DNA from: Vesta saturnalis | Taxonomy: Eukaryota; Arthropoda; Insecta; Coleoptera; Lampyridae | Direction: 5' to 3' | DNA length: 64,000 nt | Assembly: GCA_036346205.1 (NCBI GenBank) | Contig: JARFJB010001985.1 | Coordinates: 157,501-221,500 of the forward strand | Position numbers and translations under genes: made by a program | The notes under the pieces: model-generated | Database searches by the model: none | Seen by the model: the letters and a program-made list of their open reading frames with translations, nothing else | What the model was told of the DNA's origin: nothing | Part shown: positions 11,543-23,394 of the stretch, in pieces | Position numbering within the stretch: the stretch's first letter is position 1 | How the letters are laid out: every line of letters starts with the position of its first letter

Positions 11543-12600
11543 ATGTACGATATGCATCTTCTTTATGGCCTTGCTAACGGTAAAGCATTAACCGCCAGGC
11601 GCCTCTATGAGCAAAAGTACTCTAATCGTATAATTCCTCATCATACTATCTTCACCCGTTTTCATCGCCTTAGTGAAACTGGAAGTTTTCGAAAACTTAC
11701 CGCAGGAAACGGGCGACCCGCACAGTAATAACCCCACAATTGGAGGAAGATGTACTTCATGAAATTGAGGACACTCCAACAAAAAGTACCAGACAGATTG
11801 CTAGAAACTTAAATGCAAGTCGTTCTACAACTTTCAGGATTTTAAAAAATAATCTTCTATTACCCTTATCACATTCAACGGGTTCAGGCACTTTTACCGA
11901 CCGATTTTACGTTACGATTAGATTTATGTCGATGGATACGACAGAAAATTGGGGAAAATCCTCAATTTTTAGGACAAGTACTATTCACGGACGAGGCGAA
12001 TTTTTCTAGACAAGCCATAATGAACCTCTATAATAATCATGTATGGGCGGACGAGAACCCAAATGCAATATTAGAAGGCCGTCATCAACAGCAGTTTTCA
12101 CGTAATGTATGGGTCGGAATTGTGGGAGACCACTTGATAGGGCCATTTTTTAACCACCAAGGCTTATTGGAGATGTTTATCGCCATTTTCTTGAGCGTGA
12201 ATTGCCCGTATTTTTGGAAGACACCCCATTGCTATTAAGGTTGCAAATGTATTTTATGCAGGATGGTGCTCCACCCATTTCAGTTTAGTTGCACGTAAAT
12301 ATTTGAATAATATCTACCCAAATCGCTGGATAGGCCGAGGAAGCACTCAACCCTAGCCCCCAAAGTCCCCTGACTTAAATTCATTACATTTTTTCTTTGG
12401 GCTCACCTCAAACAGTTTATACGACTCCAGTGCAAACTATAGAATTAAGGAACCGCATTGTCGCATCCTGTGAAACAATTAGACACACAGCCGGAATATT
12501 TGAACGGGTTCGCCAATCAATGTGACGTAGGAAGGATACCTGTATTAGAGTTAGAGGTGCACATTTTCAACAACTGTTTTAACGCCTGTGTATGTAAAGT
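11543..12600 (+). pseudogene. Mariner-family transposase relic, DD41D spacing
   Basis: A DUF4817-like N terminus reads MYDMHLLYGLANGKALTARR, followed by YEQKYSNRIIP and LSETGSFRK. The second DNA-binding part shows STRQIARNLNASRSTTFRIL. The first catalytic Asp is in GQVLFTDEANFSR (~11990) and the second in YFMQDGAPP (~12255). The third motif reads SPDLNSLHFFFG (~12385), where the expected Asp is His. Counting bases gives 122 between the second Asp codon and that His codon, so 41 residues if one base was lost. Frameshifts occur at ~11727, ~12010 and ~12320. It belongs to the same family as the relic at 4156-5138. Confidence 0.86.
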
Positions 12601-12689
12601 ATTTTTCATATCAATGCTGTTTGTTCAATATTTTTTCTTATGTTAATATTAATTATTTAAAAAAATATTAGTTAGTGAGCTATTGTTTT

Positions 12690-12878
12690 GAATTTTTATT
12701 TTTGCTTCTCCTTCCCTTAGGAATGTACATAGAAAAGGATATTAATTTTTTGCTCGAAAACGAAACAAGATATCAAAAAAAGTAAAGAGACAAAAAAGTT
12801 GTATTTTTAATCGTATAATCAGAAAAAATAATGAAACCTAAGAAAGAGCAGTGGCGTCTCATATTTTTACTTATTAAA
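12690..12878 (-). repeat. Right inverted arm of the composite mariner
   Basis: Complement of 8909-9096 with a few substitutions; starts GAATTTTTATTTTTGCTTCT and ends near TTTTTACTTATTAA. Confidence 0.9.
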
Positions 12879-13091
12879 GTTATTGACATATTTATGTAAA
12901 AAATTAGTCAATTAAGTAGGCTTCTGCTCCGCCATCTTGAAAGATATCGGAGTCAAATTGTGGGATTTATTTTTCCAATGTGTCTTGTTTTAACTGCTAC
13001 ATTCAGATTGCAGACTCTTTTCTCTACATATAAACGGTGGTCCATTTTGCTTAATGTTATTCTTCTAATTTTTTTTAAATGGTACACCCTG

Positions 13092-13599
13092 TATTTTATT
13101 ACAGATTGGAAAAGCATTTTTTACGAGCTTTCAATAGATACTTACTTTGTACAACCTATTCCTAGGTGTTTTTGAATTATTTAGTGATAAAGTTGAAAAT
13201 CATAAAATTTTGTTACCTTTCTTGAATTCGTCACAACAAGGCCTATAAAATAAATTAAGACACTGTCATAATTCACAGAAATGAAACAATGCTAATTTCA
13301 ATAAAACTGCAAAGCTAAAGGTTTTATGACACAATACAACATTTTGGACTATAAAAGGGCAACGCTTAATAGTTATTTACTCGTATAACAGCATAACTAT
13401 AAACTTTAAAATGGAATTATAGAACACAATGAATCATAGTAGCTTGGTTTTCACTTGTCTCTTCCTATTCCTTAGCAAATTAACAAATGAAAGCCACTTA
13501 TTATAAATTATTCGTCAGATACTTATCTGCATAGTAATTTCGTTAATAACTGGTTATTTACTTTGTGCGATGAATTTCTCAAAGTAAGAGCTGATTAAT
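13092..13599. other. Non-coding stretch, nothing recognised
   Basis: AT-rich intron DNA between the composite mariner and the next transposase scrap. No inverted repeats or coding remnants noted. Confidence 0.4.
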
Positions 13600-13920
13600 A
13601 TGATCTGTGCTTTGGGAGAATCTGAAAGGAACTGTGATGATATCCAGGATTCAGGAACAGAAGTACCTTTTAGCTGGATATCCAAGACTTGAATCGTTTC
13701 AACTTCTTCAAGAACGATTTGGATGACACAGGAAATGTCAAATACAAAGAAGAGATGTAGAAGAACGTACTATTGCAAAAAAAAGGAGTTAACAGTTGTA
13801 TTAAGTTTAGAAGAAAATCCTCACGTAAGTGTTCGTCACATTGCGGTACAAGTAGATCTGACAACACAAATAATTATAAGCAAACATAAATATCAATCAT
13901 GCCATTTGTGCTTGCATTAA
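13600..13920 (+). pseudogene. Mariner-family N-terminal fragment
   Basis: The open stretch at 13723-13920 includes KKKELTVVLSLEENPHVSVR and then HIAVQVDLTTQIIISKHKYQ, the second helix-turn-helix of DUF4817-type mariner transposases (E.vL..ve.NPhvSvR.iA pattern). Weak first-domain similarity precedes it in another frame. No catalytic core follows. Confidence 0.75.
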
Positions 13921-14239
13921 AGCTTACTTATTATGGAATAATAAAATTTGTAATTCATTATGTTCTTTAATTCTATTTTAAGAAACTATTTATTTGTTAG
14001 ATTTTTAGTTGGTATGTCAAGTTTCTATTTGTGAATGCGTTTATCAACTTCGAATTAAAGTTTTTCACAAAGGGCTGCGAATCGCCTTCTTATCCTCACT
14101 CCATTCTAATTATATTCTACCTCTCGCCTTCATTTTAATTTTCCTATCGGATTAAGAGTGCACACTTAACAAAAAGAGGTCTGCGGTTTCTAGGGTGCAA
14201 CGGATATAAAATCATGCCCCACTCGGATGTCTGGTTGGG

Positions 14240-15260
14240 CAGGATCCAAGCGACCTCGGCCATCGAAAGTACTCACTTTCTGATCCATTACTGTAACATC
14301 CGCAGTATCAGATCTGATCTTCGTGCTGTTCACTAACTTGAACAACTACAACATGACATTTGTTTTCTATTTGAAAAACAGGTGTCCTCTAAAAACTCAG
14401 ATTCACCCGATTTTCAATTTTCCCAATGCAATCTTCACTCTAACTTTCCATATAAAGGCCGAGCATGTTGCTCACTCAAGAACATCATCGCTTGCAAGGA
14501 GTTTCCTTTTTCAACTTCTTTAAACTTCAACTACATTATGTGTTAGATTCTATCTTACAATATCTGCATTCTGAGAGATTTCAGTGCTGAAACCCACATA
14601 TCTATAAAACATCCGTTCTTTGTGTACTAGGTTTATCTAGACATTGTCGAATAAAAATAATGTCTACTGTCCTAAATTCCTTTGTAGTTCACAACACCGA
14701 TAGAAACTTTTGGCTTTCTAAATCAGCTAAATGAAGTGATATAGTGTGAATATCATCCTCGTTTTTGGACATTACGTTTCCGTATCTCAAGTCATCCTGA
14801 TTAGCATGGAATTGTGTATTCCCAAAGAACAAAACCGCATAGGTCATTTTTGTTCCAAGCCCTGGTTCAATAAGGTTTGTCCGCATGATATCCTTCAAAA
14901 ATAAACCTTATATCAAATTTAACTACAATAAAACGGTCGAGAGTGAAGCGCTCTACGTCTGTCCTACAAATTACAGTATTAAAAAATTGTTTGAACATCA
15001 AAAACGCATTGACACGTCCTGTGTGTAGTTTTGGTCTTTCGCTAAAACCATCAATAAAAGCATTGCCATATCTTCATTTCCTCCCATGAGAACTTTTGAC
15101 GGATCAGTACTAGCTTACTATGTAAACAAAGTCATTTTCTTCTTATGCTATGAAACCAATTCGTTTTCGATACAGACTCATATAATGGATTACCAGTAGG
15201 CCCGATTCCAATAAAACGACTGGCCCAGGCGGTGTTTCAGACCACTGGCCCACTGCTTTC
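14240..15260 (+). pseudogene. LINE endonuclease-to-RT relic
   Basis: From ~14261 the plus strand reads HFLIHYCNIRSIRSDLRAVH, then LEQLQHDICFLFEKQVSSKN and FPYKGRACCSLKNIIACKE, the start of an EEP endonuclease of the Jockey/CR1-like LINE type. ICILRDFSAETH at ~14560 corresponds to the GDFNA motif. Near 15215 TGPGGVSDHW may be the remains of the RT entry motif (GPDGI). Many stops and frameshifts. A short minus-strand open stretch at 14689-14898 overlaps it but matches nothing I know. Confidence 0.6.
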
Positions 15261-15358
15261 CGTACGACAGCACTCTTCATTATTGTTCATCTCAGTCTAC
15301 TTATAATATTCATCCAACTTCTGTCTCAAATCGAGACACTAAGGCTATGAAATGTAGG

Positions 15359-15404
15359 CTTTCACGATTATTACACATAACCAAATACTTATCGCTTGGG
15401 TATT
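15359..15404 (+). repeat. 46 bp direct repeat, copy 1
   Basis: CTTTCACGATTATTACACAT and the following TACTTATCGCTTGGGTAT recur with few changes at 16351-16397. Function unknown. Confidence 0.75.
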
Positions 15405-16350
15405 AAATCCAGAATTATTTTATTCATTTTTTATATAAATTTAGACGTTTCGATGACAACTACAGTTATCGTTCAACGTAAATGGTAGTAGCTCTAAGAA
15501 TTAGTTGTGTGTCAATATAAATTATGAAAAAGTATGAAAACGGTATTGTCACCCTTTGCAGAGGACGGTAATTGTATTGTTACCAAAAAGTTCACATCCA
15601 TATACGAGATAATTAAAAAAATACACGATTTAGTACTCAAAAGATAAGTATTTAAATAATAATCTAATTAAATTTAATGCTAACAAAACTCAGCAATGCA
15701 TATGCCCGCCAAAAGAAGTCCTTTCCAGTTAATAGTATGAACGGTTCATGCCTTAAGTTTTCAGACTATTACAGTATTATAAATAACGGTACCTTCAAAT
15801 CTATCATGATTTGACCAACTTCTGTCTGCTACTAGAGCAGCTATTCGTAAAATAAGCTCTTTGTACAGATCTAAACAGTACTGTACCTCCCTACATCTCG
15901 TTCTGCTTTCTCCTTAGCAATATACTCTCGATATGGTTGATAGTGTTTAGAAAAGAGCGATTAAGCCCATAAATGAGCTGTTCTTGATTTTTGGCACACA
16001 GTCTCTTTCGCACAGAATAGAATAGAATGGAAATATTTTCAGTTCTTTTTTTATACTATGGGTATTACAAGAGCTATAGTGCTGCTGAATTACATTCTCT
16101 GATAGAATCTCGCTAGTGATACTAGTTCGCTCGTTCACGTCATTAATATGTAGCACAAACTTAAGCTTGAACTAAAGGGCGCAATCCACATTGTTTTACA
16201 CGGCTTCTAAGCTCTGCAATGATTTTTCTAGTTGCTGCTTTCCTCCTACTTGTGATTCGAAAGAATTTAAAGTAGCCGTTCCTAGGCATCTCATTGAAGT
16301 ACAAAATCCGCATGCATCCAGGGAAGTAATGATCTATATAAAAGTGTGGA
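15405..16350. other. Stretch between direct repeats, no gene recognised
   Basis: No coding similarity recognised on either strand. Near 15431-15485 the minus strand holds a hairpin followed by CGAAACG, resembling modules at 16796-16835, 27824-27862 and 49527-49572. A minus-strand open stretch overlapping 16161-16370 is unidentified. Confidence 0.4.
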
Positions 16351-16397
16351 CTTTCACGATTATCACACATAATTAAAATACTTATCTTTTGGGTATG
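16351..16397 (+). repeat. 46 bp direct repeat, copy 2
   Basis: Partner of 15359-15404. The repeats are ~990 bp apart, as would be expected for flanks or short terminal repeats of an inserted element. Confidence 0.75.
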
Positions 16398-16485
16398 AGT
16401 GCTTGAGCACGTTAGGCTAAACTGTTCAGGACAATTATTAAAAAAACAATCCCCACATTAGAAGAGTATCTGAAAACGAAAAGTC

Positions 16486-16640
16486 AATCATACATTACTT
16501 TCTGGCAAACAAAAATAAATGGACAAGAGTACATTATACAAAAGTGAAAAGAGAAAAAGATTGGAAGTGATCACTATTTGGTAATAACGAAATTGAAAGA
16601 AGTAAATAATGAAAACAAAAAGAAGGTAAATAAAAACATT
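16486..16640 (+). pseudogene. LINE endonuclease C-terminal scrap
   Basis: GSDHYLVITKLKEVNNENKK at ~16565 matches the closing SDH motif of EEP endonucleases from non-LTR retrotransposons. Only about 50 codons survive and nothing else of a LINE is visible to the right. Confidence 0.6.
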
Positions 16641-19218
16641 AAATGCTAAAATAAAAAGCATGTGTATGATTGTTTTGTATGAAAACTTCAGATTGAATTA
16701 TTTTAAATTTGGAATAATATAAAAAAGTCAGCGCTTGTTGTTCTTATACGTTGAACTGAAAATTTGATACGTGGGTGTATAAAAATAAAAAACACCAAAC
16801 GAGTTTCAATAGCTAAGCTATCATCGTCAGCGGTCAACTGGAGACATAATGATGAGGTTTATGTTGCTATTTTGGTAGAGGCCTATACGAAGATCAACAT
16901 TATGGGTTGCAAGTTCTACAACGTTTTTTTGTTCATTTGAATTTTTTTGTTTCTACATTTAAGAATTTTTTATATCTCTTACTTATGTCTAAGAGAGAAA
17001 GAAGGTTTTGGAGAATTTCAGTTTAATTGCTTTGGTCGCATCGTAGTCGGTAAAAGCGTCATGTTACTTTAGTACTGTTGATACGTAGAGTACCGAGTTT
17101 TCAGCGTTCCTTGTTAGGTGTATTTGATAAAATGATGAAGTGCATATGTGTAAGTATCGTTTGGTATGTATGTTTTTGTGTAAGTGGGCAGGGGAAAAAT
17201 GTTTTATTGGTAATTGATTAGTCGAAGTTCGGATTTTGAATCTAGAAGTCATGTAGTTGAGTAGGAGTTTTGAGGAGATGGAGGCCCGCGGCGGTAGGCA
17301 GTGACGTGAAAGTGTTAGAAATATGGAAACAATAGAGAACGTGATATTGATTCTGTAACCTATCACGGCTTTATTTAGAGCGATTCACATTAGCGCATTT
17401 TTGGTAAGTTTACGACGTCAAAAACCCGATTTTATTATAGTATGAAAGACTTAGTTTTTTTGGAAACAGTGAAGCTAAGGTCCTTCATTTTGACTCAGCC
17501 GATGTGTATGCATTTGTGTATCCTAAATATTTGAGTAGTATAACAAATGGCATCCGCGACCACGTGGTTTACTTAAGAATGTGACTTGAAAAATTGACCT
17601 GTGAAACTTCCGGACTTTGTACTTATCGTACGTGGATATTGTTTCGTTATTCGAAAAGTAATTAACATTTACTAATTAATAGTTGCTCGTAAAAGTATAT
17701 TAACATCAGTGATATTACCGAAAAGGAAAATTGACATACAAAAGTAGTAAATTGTTCGTTTTTTAATTTAATTATAAGGTAAAAGATAAGGATAAAAATC
17801 TATTAAATTATAAAGGGCAAAGATGTGTTTAGAACATGGAGTTTAGAGTACCGGAATTGGGGATAATGATGGAATTCGTCAACGAAGCACATAAGTAAGA
17901 ACTATTTTTATTTGGTGCTTATTTTCCCTGTGATTGTAGGAAATATGTAAATTATTATTTTGTAGATTTTGTATATTTTAAAAGTGATATTGAATAGTAC
18001 TTTGAATTTTTTTCCGTTCATTCTTGCATTATGTTATAAAGGAAGTTCAATTAATTTCTAATTTTGCAGAACAATATATCGGAGTTTGACGTACTTTTCT
18101 TGCGATCTCTATCGTTTTTACGTAAGAAACGTAACAACAGATAACAAACACTTGCAAAAGTTAGTATTTTCGTCCGTAATTCATTTGGCGAATGCCCTTG
18201 GCATTTTCCTTTTGTGTACTATGTGTTTAGTGCCTTAAACCGGCACAATTATATTTACATATTTTATCCATACGTGTTATTTGTAATATGTTAAGAATTT
18301 GTTTTTGAGTCCGAAATTGTTAGAACACGTCGAGTTTTTAGAAATAGTAATACTATTACCGATTTGTATGACGATTCATGCAATTGCGCTGAGTTTTGAA
18401 AAAAATTGAATTATACAATTTATATTTGTTTGGTTAATGACGATTATTTTGAGGTAGAGCATAGAGAGCAAAACTATTAATTGTTGAGTGATATTTAGCG
18501 ATTTCTCATGATCGTGATTTTTTGGAGTTTGAGCAACAAGAGTTCTTTTACTTTAATGAATCGTTTCATAGAGCTTTGAGAATTTTTGAAGTTATAACAT
18601 TTAAACAGAGATTACCAGAGTGAACTTTGATCAGTATAAAGTTCTATGCTGTGAAGCTTTTTAGCGTGTCAACGCAAATTTCTATGTATGCAAGCCCAAT
18701 ATTCTAATGCGAGAATTTGAAGATGGAGAGTTTGTATTGCAATTTAAGAGAGCATTTAGTGATTAAATTTTAATAGTGAATTTGAAGTCAATTTACAGGT
18801 TGCGTCAGAAATAAGGTGAGTGGTGTGATGTATCAAGCACTGGATATGAGAAGTTCTTAAGACATGAGTAAGTTTGCACGATTTTTTATTTTTGACTGAG
18901 TAGTTTGTATTCCGGACTACGGACGTAGAGACCTAGTTCATGACGTAATAACTCTAAAAGTTGAAAGTCAGGTAGAGCCTTAGTGTCGCTTTCTTACTGC
19001 TTCTGACTTTGTTGGGTTGTAACACACTTTTCCTGCACCGACTGATGTTCTAGTGAGCGTCATACCCATGATTTGTTACAAATCATGAGACAAAATATGG
19101 AAACAAACTACGGGTGAAATCAAAAACTTCCGCGCTCGGTAAGCTGGACAAAGAAGTAAATAAAATAATGGAGGATAAGTATATTTAACACAATGAAATA
19201 AAATTCCTAGAAAAAAAG
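16641..19218. other. Long intron stretch, no gene recognised
   Basis: AT-rich and without recognisable coding remnants. An open stretch at 17064-17366 on the minus strand has composition-driven residues only. A perfect hairpin CATGATTTGTTACAAATCATG lies at ~19067-19087. The hairpin-GAAA module at 16796-16835 (minus strand) is listed in the findings. Confidence 0.45.
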
Positions 19219-19476
19219 GTGAAACTGACGTTAAAAAAAGTGGTTATACACTGTAACGACACATGGACACTTACAAAGATGCAAAAATCACAAACTTATG
19301 GGATGCAACTGAAAATTTTAAGGAAAATGGAGAACAAGAAGTGGAAAAATGCCGCCTTAAATAGTCATTTAAGTAAGAAGTCCCGAAAGTGGTCTTTTAC
19401 TGGAGGAGTAGGCAAATTCCCACTTTTGGGACGTATTACGTACAATATATTTTTTAAAACAGGTGTTGTACCGTAA
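19219..19476 (+). other. Small basic open reading frame, possible Myb/SANT-like scrap
   Basis: An 85-codon frame, rich in Lys, reads ILRKMENKKWKNAALNSHLS and later RKWSFTGGVG. That loosely resembles the Myb/SANT-like DNA-binding domains found beside some transposase genes (KxLxxKWKNLK...TGGG). It lies 180 bp from the tyrosine recombinase relic but on the opposite strand. Similarity is weak and the frame may be chance. Confidence 0.25.
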
Positions 19477-19653
19477 ACATCATGTTATTCAGTTTACATT
19501 TTTATAACAAGCACTTTTTATTAACTAATTTTAACAATGTTTGTAACAATCGTAAATTGTTGAAAGTTGTATTAAACGCACAATTATTAGCATTACTTAT
19601 CTATAAGCACGGTATATCAAAATTATTCGATGACCGGAGATTTTTCAAACTGC

Positions 19654-20469
19654 TTACATTACAATGAGTTTCTGAGATAATTTCTTTTTTTGAGCTTGAG
19701 ATGAACTGCAACCACCATGTCGTTTTAAGTTTATGATGTCAGCACCTTCATTAGCTAGCAAGGTCGCCGAACTATGTCTAAAACAATGCTCTTTGTACAC
19801 CTTTCGGTTTGGAAATCTCAAAAATGTAGCTATTTTGGAAGGAGCATTACCTACAGTATTTGATAAAGAGTCGTTGATAAGGAACGTTGGTAGGGTGTAG
19901 CGCTATGTACTTCCTATACAAATTTAGCTCTTTCTCCTCATTAATACTGAACGATCTTGAATTGTTTGTTTTGGTGTTTGGAATTTTAATCAAAGACTAT
20001 TTTTTTTGTCTTTTATGTCGTCAATTAATATATTAATGATTTCTTCTCGTCGACATGCTCCAGTATAACCTATAATCAACAAAACTTTAGTCATTAGATA
20101 TTGTTCGCTGAAGCCTCTACTAAGAAATTTTTTCTTCATAAAAACTGTTAATTTAAGATATTTGCTCATGTCGATATTTCATCTGCTACGTAGCGTGGTC
20201 TTCAGTATCGAATATAAACTCCACAACGAAGAAGATTTCAGCCTTTCTGATTTTTCTGACAAATATGCCAATAACACATTCTCACAAACCCTTATTACCT
20301 TCTTTTCCAGGCACCACTTTTCAAAAATTTGGTATGTTTGTTCATATCGTGTCGGGGACTTCGACGGTAATAAGTCAAACATTGATTTGTTGGCCGCCTT
20401 AGCAATTTTATCTGTTATAATTTCATCTTCCATCAATTCATAATCAAATTCATCATTTTGAATATCCAT
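19654..20469 (-). pseudogene. Crypton-like tyrosine recombinase relic
   Basis: The minus-strand frame starts at 20469 with MDIQNDEFDYELMEDEI. Its first 90 codons look like a SAM-like core-binding domain (KSPTRYEQTYQIFEKWCLEK). The catalytic half shows YTGACRREEIINILIDDIKD (first catalytic Arg), then, after a frameshift, IKIPNTKTNNSRSFSINEEK, and, after another break, EHCFRHSSATLLANEGADII (R-H pair) and KRHGG. The region that should hold the tyrosine nucleophile is degraded. Cryptons and related eukaryotic elements use such recombinases to move circular DNA. The family in insects is established; assignment to Crypton rather than DIRS/Ngaro rests on the absence of any RT nearby. Confidence 0.78.
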
Positions 20470-21827
20470 TTTATAATAAATGTCTCGTTTTCAACTAAAC
20501 GTCAAAGTATGTTATTGTATTGTATGTTATTTTGTGCTTTTAAATAATACAAAACTCGGGTACTATTGAAATCAATTGAACGCCATCTTAGATTAACTAT
20601 TTTATTATCTTTTAAGATAGACACGAAAGTAAATAAAAATGAGTCCGGTAAAAGCTTTTAACAGACGATCACAATAATTTTCTGAGTCGGTCCGACAAAA
20701 TGAGATTTTCTGACCTAAAAATAAACCGGAAAGTACTAATTTCTGTCTGGTTTTAAAGAAAAATTCTGAAACCCAAGACACGATAGAAAACAATGAAGTC
20801 AGAGATGCGAAGCTCAACTCCACCAGCCTTAAATCTAATGGTACAAAGGTTCAGGATTACGTAAGTAAGCTCTTGTAGAATAGTTTTGTTAAATGTTTAA
20901 TGGATTTAGAGATATTTCTAACTTCAAGAAACTTATTTTCTATTGAAATGGCTTAGTAATAAACGAATTTAGACTGAATTCAACACAAATGTAAAAAATG
21001 CTCTTTATTACTTTATATGACAATAAATGTGCAACCTTAATCCAATCAAAATTAAGCAAAAGGAGTTTTTTATTTTTTTGTATGTTTCTGGTTACATTTA
21101 GTTTATACGTTATGTTGTATGTTTAGCAAAACCCGATTGTTAGTCCTTCTAAGATCCATTTGGGGGTGTTATGGGACGGACTAATTTATTCTGAATGTAG
21201 TTGCATAATGGTGCACTGTAACATTTCCCATTCAATGTGAACCCGAATAATTAACTAAATGTCAAAGTCATTGAATGTTAATTGTCGAAATTTCAATTCT
21301 CCTAAATAGCATTAGCATTAGCAGTAGCTTTATTTGGAGGATGTACACTATCTATCCAAACCTATTGCTAACGCCATGATTGATTACAATATTAAAACAT
21401 AAATGCCGTAATTACACTCCACGTTGCGTAATATGAATAAACTATTGACTATAAAATATTACTTTCCAATTAATTGAAATTGAAACCCGCGATTAAATGG
21501 AAACGTTCTGTGCAGTAAGAAAACAAAAATGACAAAGTAATAGAAACCGATTCCGATTAAACTCTTATAAAAATTTTTCAGCGTAGAATTAATTACTATA
21601 AATGGTACACGTTCACATGACAAATGTTATATAATTTCTATTCTTTTTTGATTAACTGTTTTCCACCACAAATTGCATTGCGGCGGAAACTCAAACGCGG
21701 TCTGTGGTTTGTGCTGCGGATATGTTGAATCAGAGGTTTTAGTGTTTATCGATTTCTCACTTATTCTATTTTATTCTATAATTAAAATATAAATACCGTA
21801 AAAAAACAGAAAACAAACAGTACTTAC
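20470..21827. other. Intron sequence downstream of host exon, no feature recognised
   Basis: No transposon coding sequence seen. The minus-strand start of the 16 kb intron (donor GTAAGT at 21822-21827) lies at its right edge. Confidence 0.45.
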
Positions 21828-21922
21828 GTAAGTTTGATTCGACATTAACGTTTTCACTGTAAGATTGGAAGCACACATTAAGCTGATACCACCCCATTGA
21901 TCTTTGAATAGCAGTTCTTGCG
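21828..21922 (-). CDS. Internal exon of a DPP4-family (DPP4/6/10-like) gene
   Basis: The 95 bp exon starts with two bases completing a codon, then 31 codons: QELLFKDQWGGISLMCASNL followed by TVKTLMSNQTY. It corresponds to the strand just before the first conserved propeller motif in DPP4-family proteins (ELLxRDxxGxISLxxxxx...LMSNxTY). On the minus strand the acceptor is TTTATTGTTTCAG and the donor TTAC|GTAAGT. It joins in phase 0 to the exon at 5573-5700, and the joined peptide reads continuously as family sequence, which is the main support. Exons encoding the cytoplasmic tail and membrane anchor should lie to the right; I could not find them in this window. Confidence 0.88.
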
Positions 21923-22645
21923 CTGAAACAATAAAATTAATTTTTATTCTGGAAATAGTGAAGGTGGTTGAAATGGGAATAATTGTTTTAGCTTTATAGT
22001 AACCGGAATAATATTAATGATTCTCCTAAATTAGAAATTCTGCTATCTCGGTTTTCTCGAGTTTGTAAAGCATGTATTTAAATTGATCGTAACCTTATCC
22101 AACCAAAATAATTTTGTCGGACGTTCTGTCATTATTAGAAGGTTAATTAGTTTTAGTTCTAAGGTAGCACAAAGATCCTTATTTTGAACATGAAATCAAG
22201 GGTAGATAATAAAATTTTCATTTAATATCCACGTAAAAGACATTTCCATGTTACTAACAGTAATACAACATTTGAGAAAACGTGAAGGACAAAGTGGAGA
22301 AGGATAATAGTAGCAGCTCAATTGCTAACGTTACGTCTTTTGGTTGGTAAAAAGAATAAACGTTGTTTGCATTTTAGACCTTTACTTTACTATTTTCAAC
22401 AGGTGCGCTTATTACTGCTACGTCACATACAAAAAGCTAGAGAGGATCAATATCAAACAGAAAATTTTACCATAACATGGATAAAAAAAACTTATTTGTT
22501 TACAAAATTGGACTAACGCATTTTTTATATCCAAAAATATCTGGTGTGGAAGAATACACGAGATTTCAACCTACAAAGTGTAAATTAAAAGAAACGAAGT
22601 AAATTTAATCATAATTTTTTTAGGATATTTATGCAAGTTCTTTTT
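21923..22645. other. Intron sequence upstream of host exon, nothing recognised
   Basis: No coding remnant or RNA gene is visible. An open stretch at 22322-22516 has no recognisable domain. Confidence 0.4.
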
Positions 22646-22800
22646 ATACTAATTTTATTAAATACATAAATAAAAAGTTTACCTCGAGTAGGATTTGAAC
22701 CTACGAGGTAAACTTCTTATTTATGTATCTAATAATATTAATAATAATTTTTAATTACATACTTTTTTTACTTATTCGTTCATAACAAAACATATAATAA
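22646..22800. repeat. Palindromic remnant of tRNA-derived repeat
   Basis: Two 3' ends of the tRNA-derived family meet head to head: TTTACCTCGAGTAGGATTTG (minus copy) runs straight into AACCTACGAGGTAAACTTCT (plus copy), so the B-box arm is shared and the rest of both tRNA parts is gone. The plus-side tail TTAATAATAATTTTTAATTA with ACTTATTCGTTCATAACAAA matches the tails near 56760 and 59480. Confidence 0.85.
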
Positions 22801-23394
22801 TTCTTTTTAATACATTCATAACGAAAATAGACAACATTATAAAACAAAAATAATAATTTGTGTCAAATGGACATTTAAAACTTCAAGTCAGATAGGTGTT
22901 AATGGACACTAGACGCTAGACGCTAACTAAAAAAAATCTGAAGCCGCCCATTTATATAAAATATCGATAATACAGTATAAGCATTTTCAATCCGGTTAGA
23001 TTAATTGTTATTTGGGTTTGTATTAAGAAACTTTATGAGGAAAAGTTATCTAAAATTAAACTATCTTTATAAAATATATTTACACATTTTATTATACATA
23101 TGATCGTTATTTGGATATTGAACAAATTTGAACTAACACTTAAATTCTGCCTTAGGAATTTTTGTCGTTAAATCACGCGTCATATGAAAAAATTGCATAG
23201 ACCATAATTAATTGAAATGTTTAATTATTAATGACGTTCAGGTCGTCAGTATTTTTATATCTTTGACATTTGCAGCTGTTTTAGAAATATTTCATAAAAA
23301 CCCAAAACTGCTCCTAATAAATTTCCCCTCTTCGCCGCCGAATTTATCCCAAAAGCTAATCAGCACTACGAGAAATAAAAATAAAACGATATGT
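22801..23394. other. Non-coding stretch, nothing recognised
   Basis: AT-rich, with a short local duplication of ACTAGACGCTA near 22910-22925. No gene seen. Confidence 0.4.

Larger units (their letters stand above)
8735..13091 (+). mobile_element. Composite DD41D-type mariner containing a nested P/THAP element
   Basis: Outer ends are TA|CAGGGTGT at 8733-8742 and ACACCCTG|TA ending at 13093. Inner inverted arms of about 188 bp match between 8909-9096 and 12690-12878. Removing the nested element at 9125-11333 leaves about 2.15 kb with one mariner-type transposase relic (11543-12600), a reasonable size for an autonomous member. A second direct copy of part of the left arm occurs at ~11390-11465, so either the left end was duplicated or two related elements are joined. 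Element limits are inferred from the end motifs, not from an alignment. Confidence 0.7.

Noticed and set aside
17064..17366. 100-codon minus-strand frame.
   Set aside because: No motif, no splice or neighbour support, composition as expected of AT-rich chance frames.
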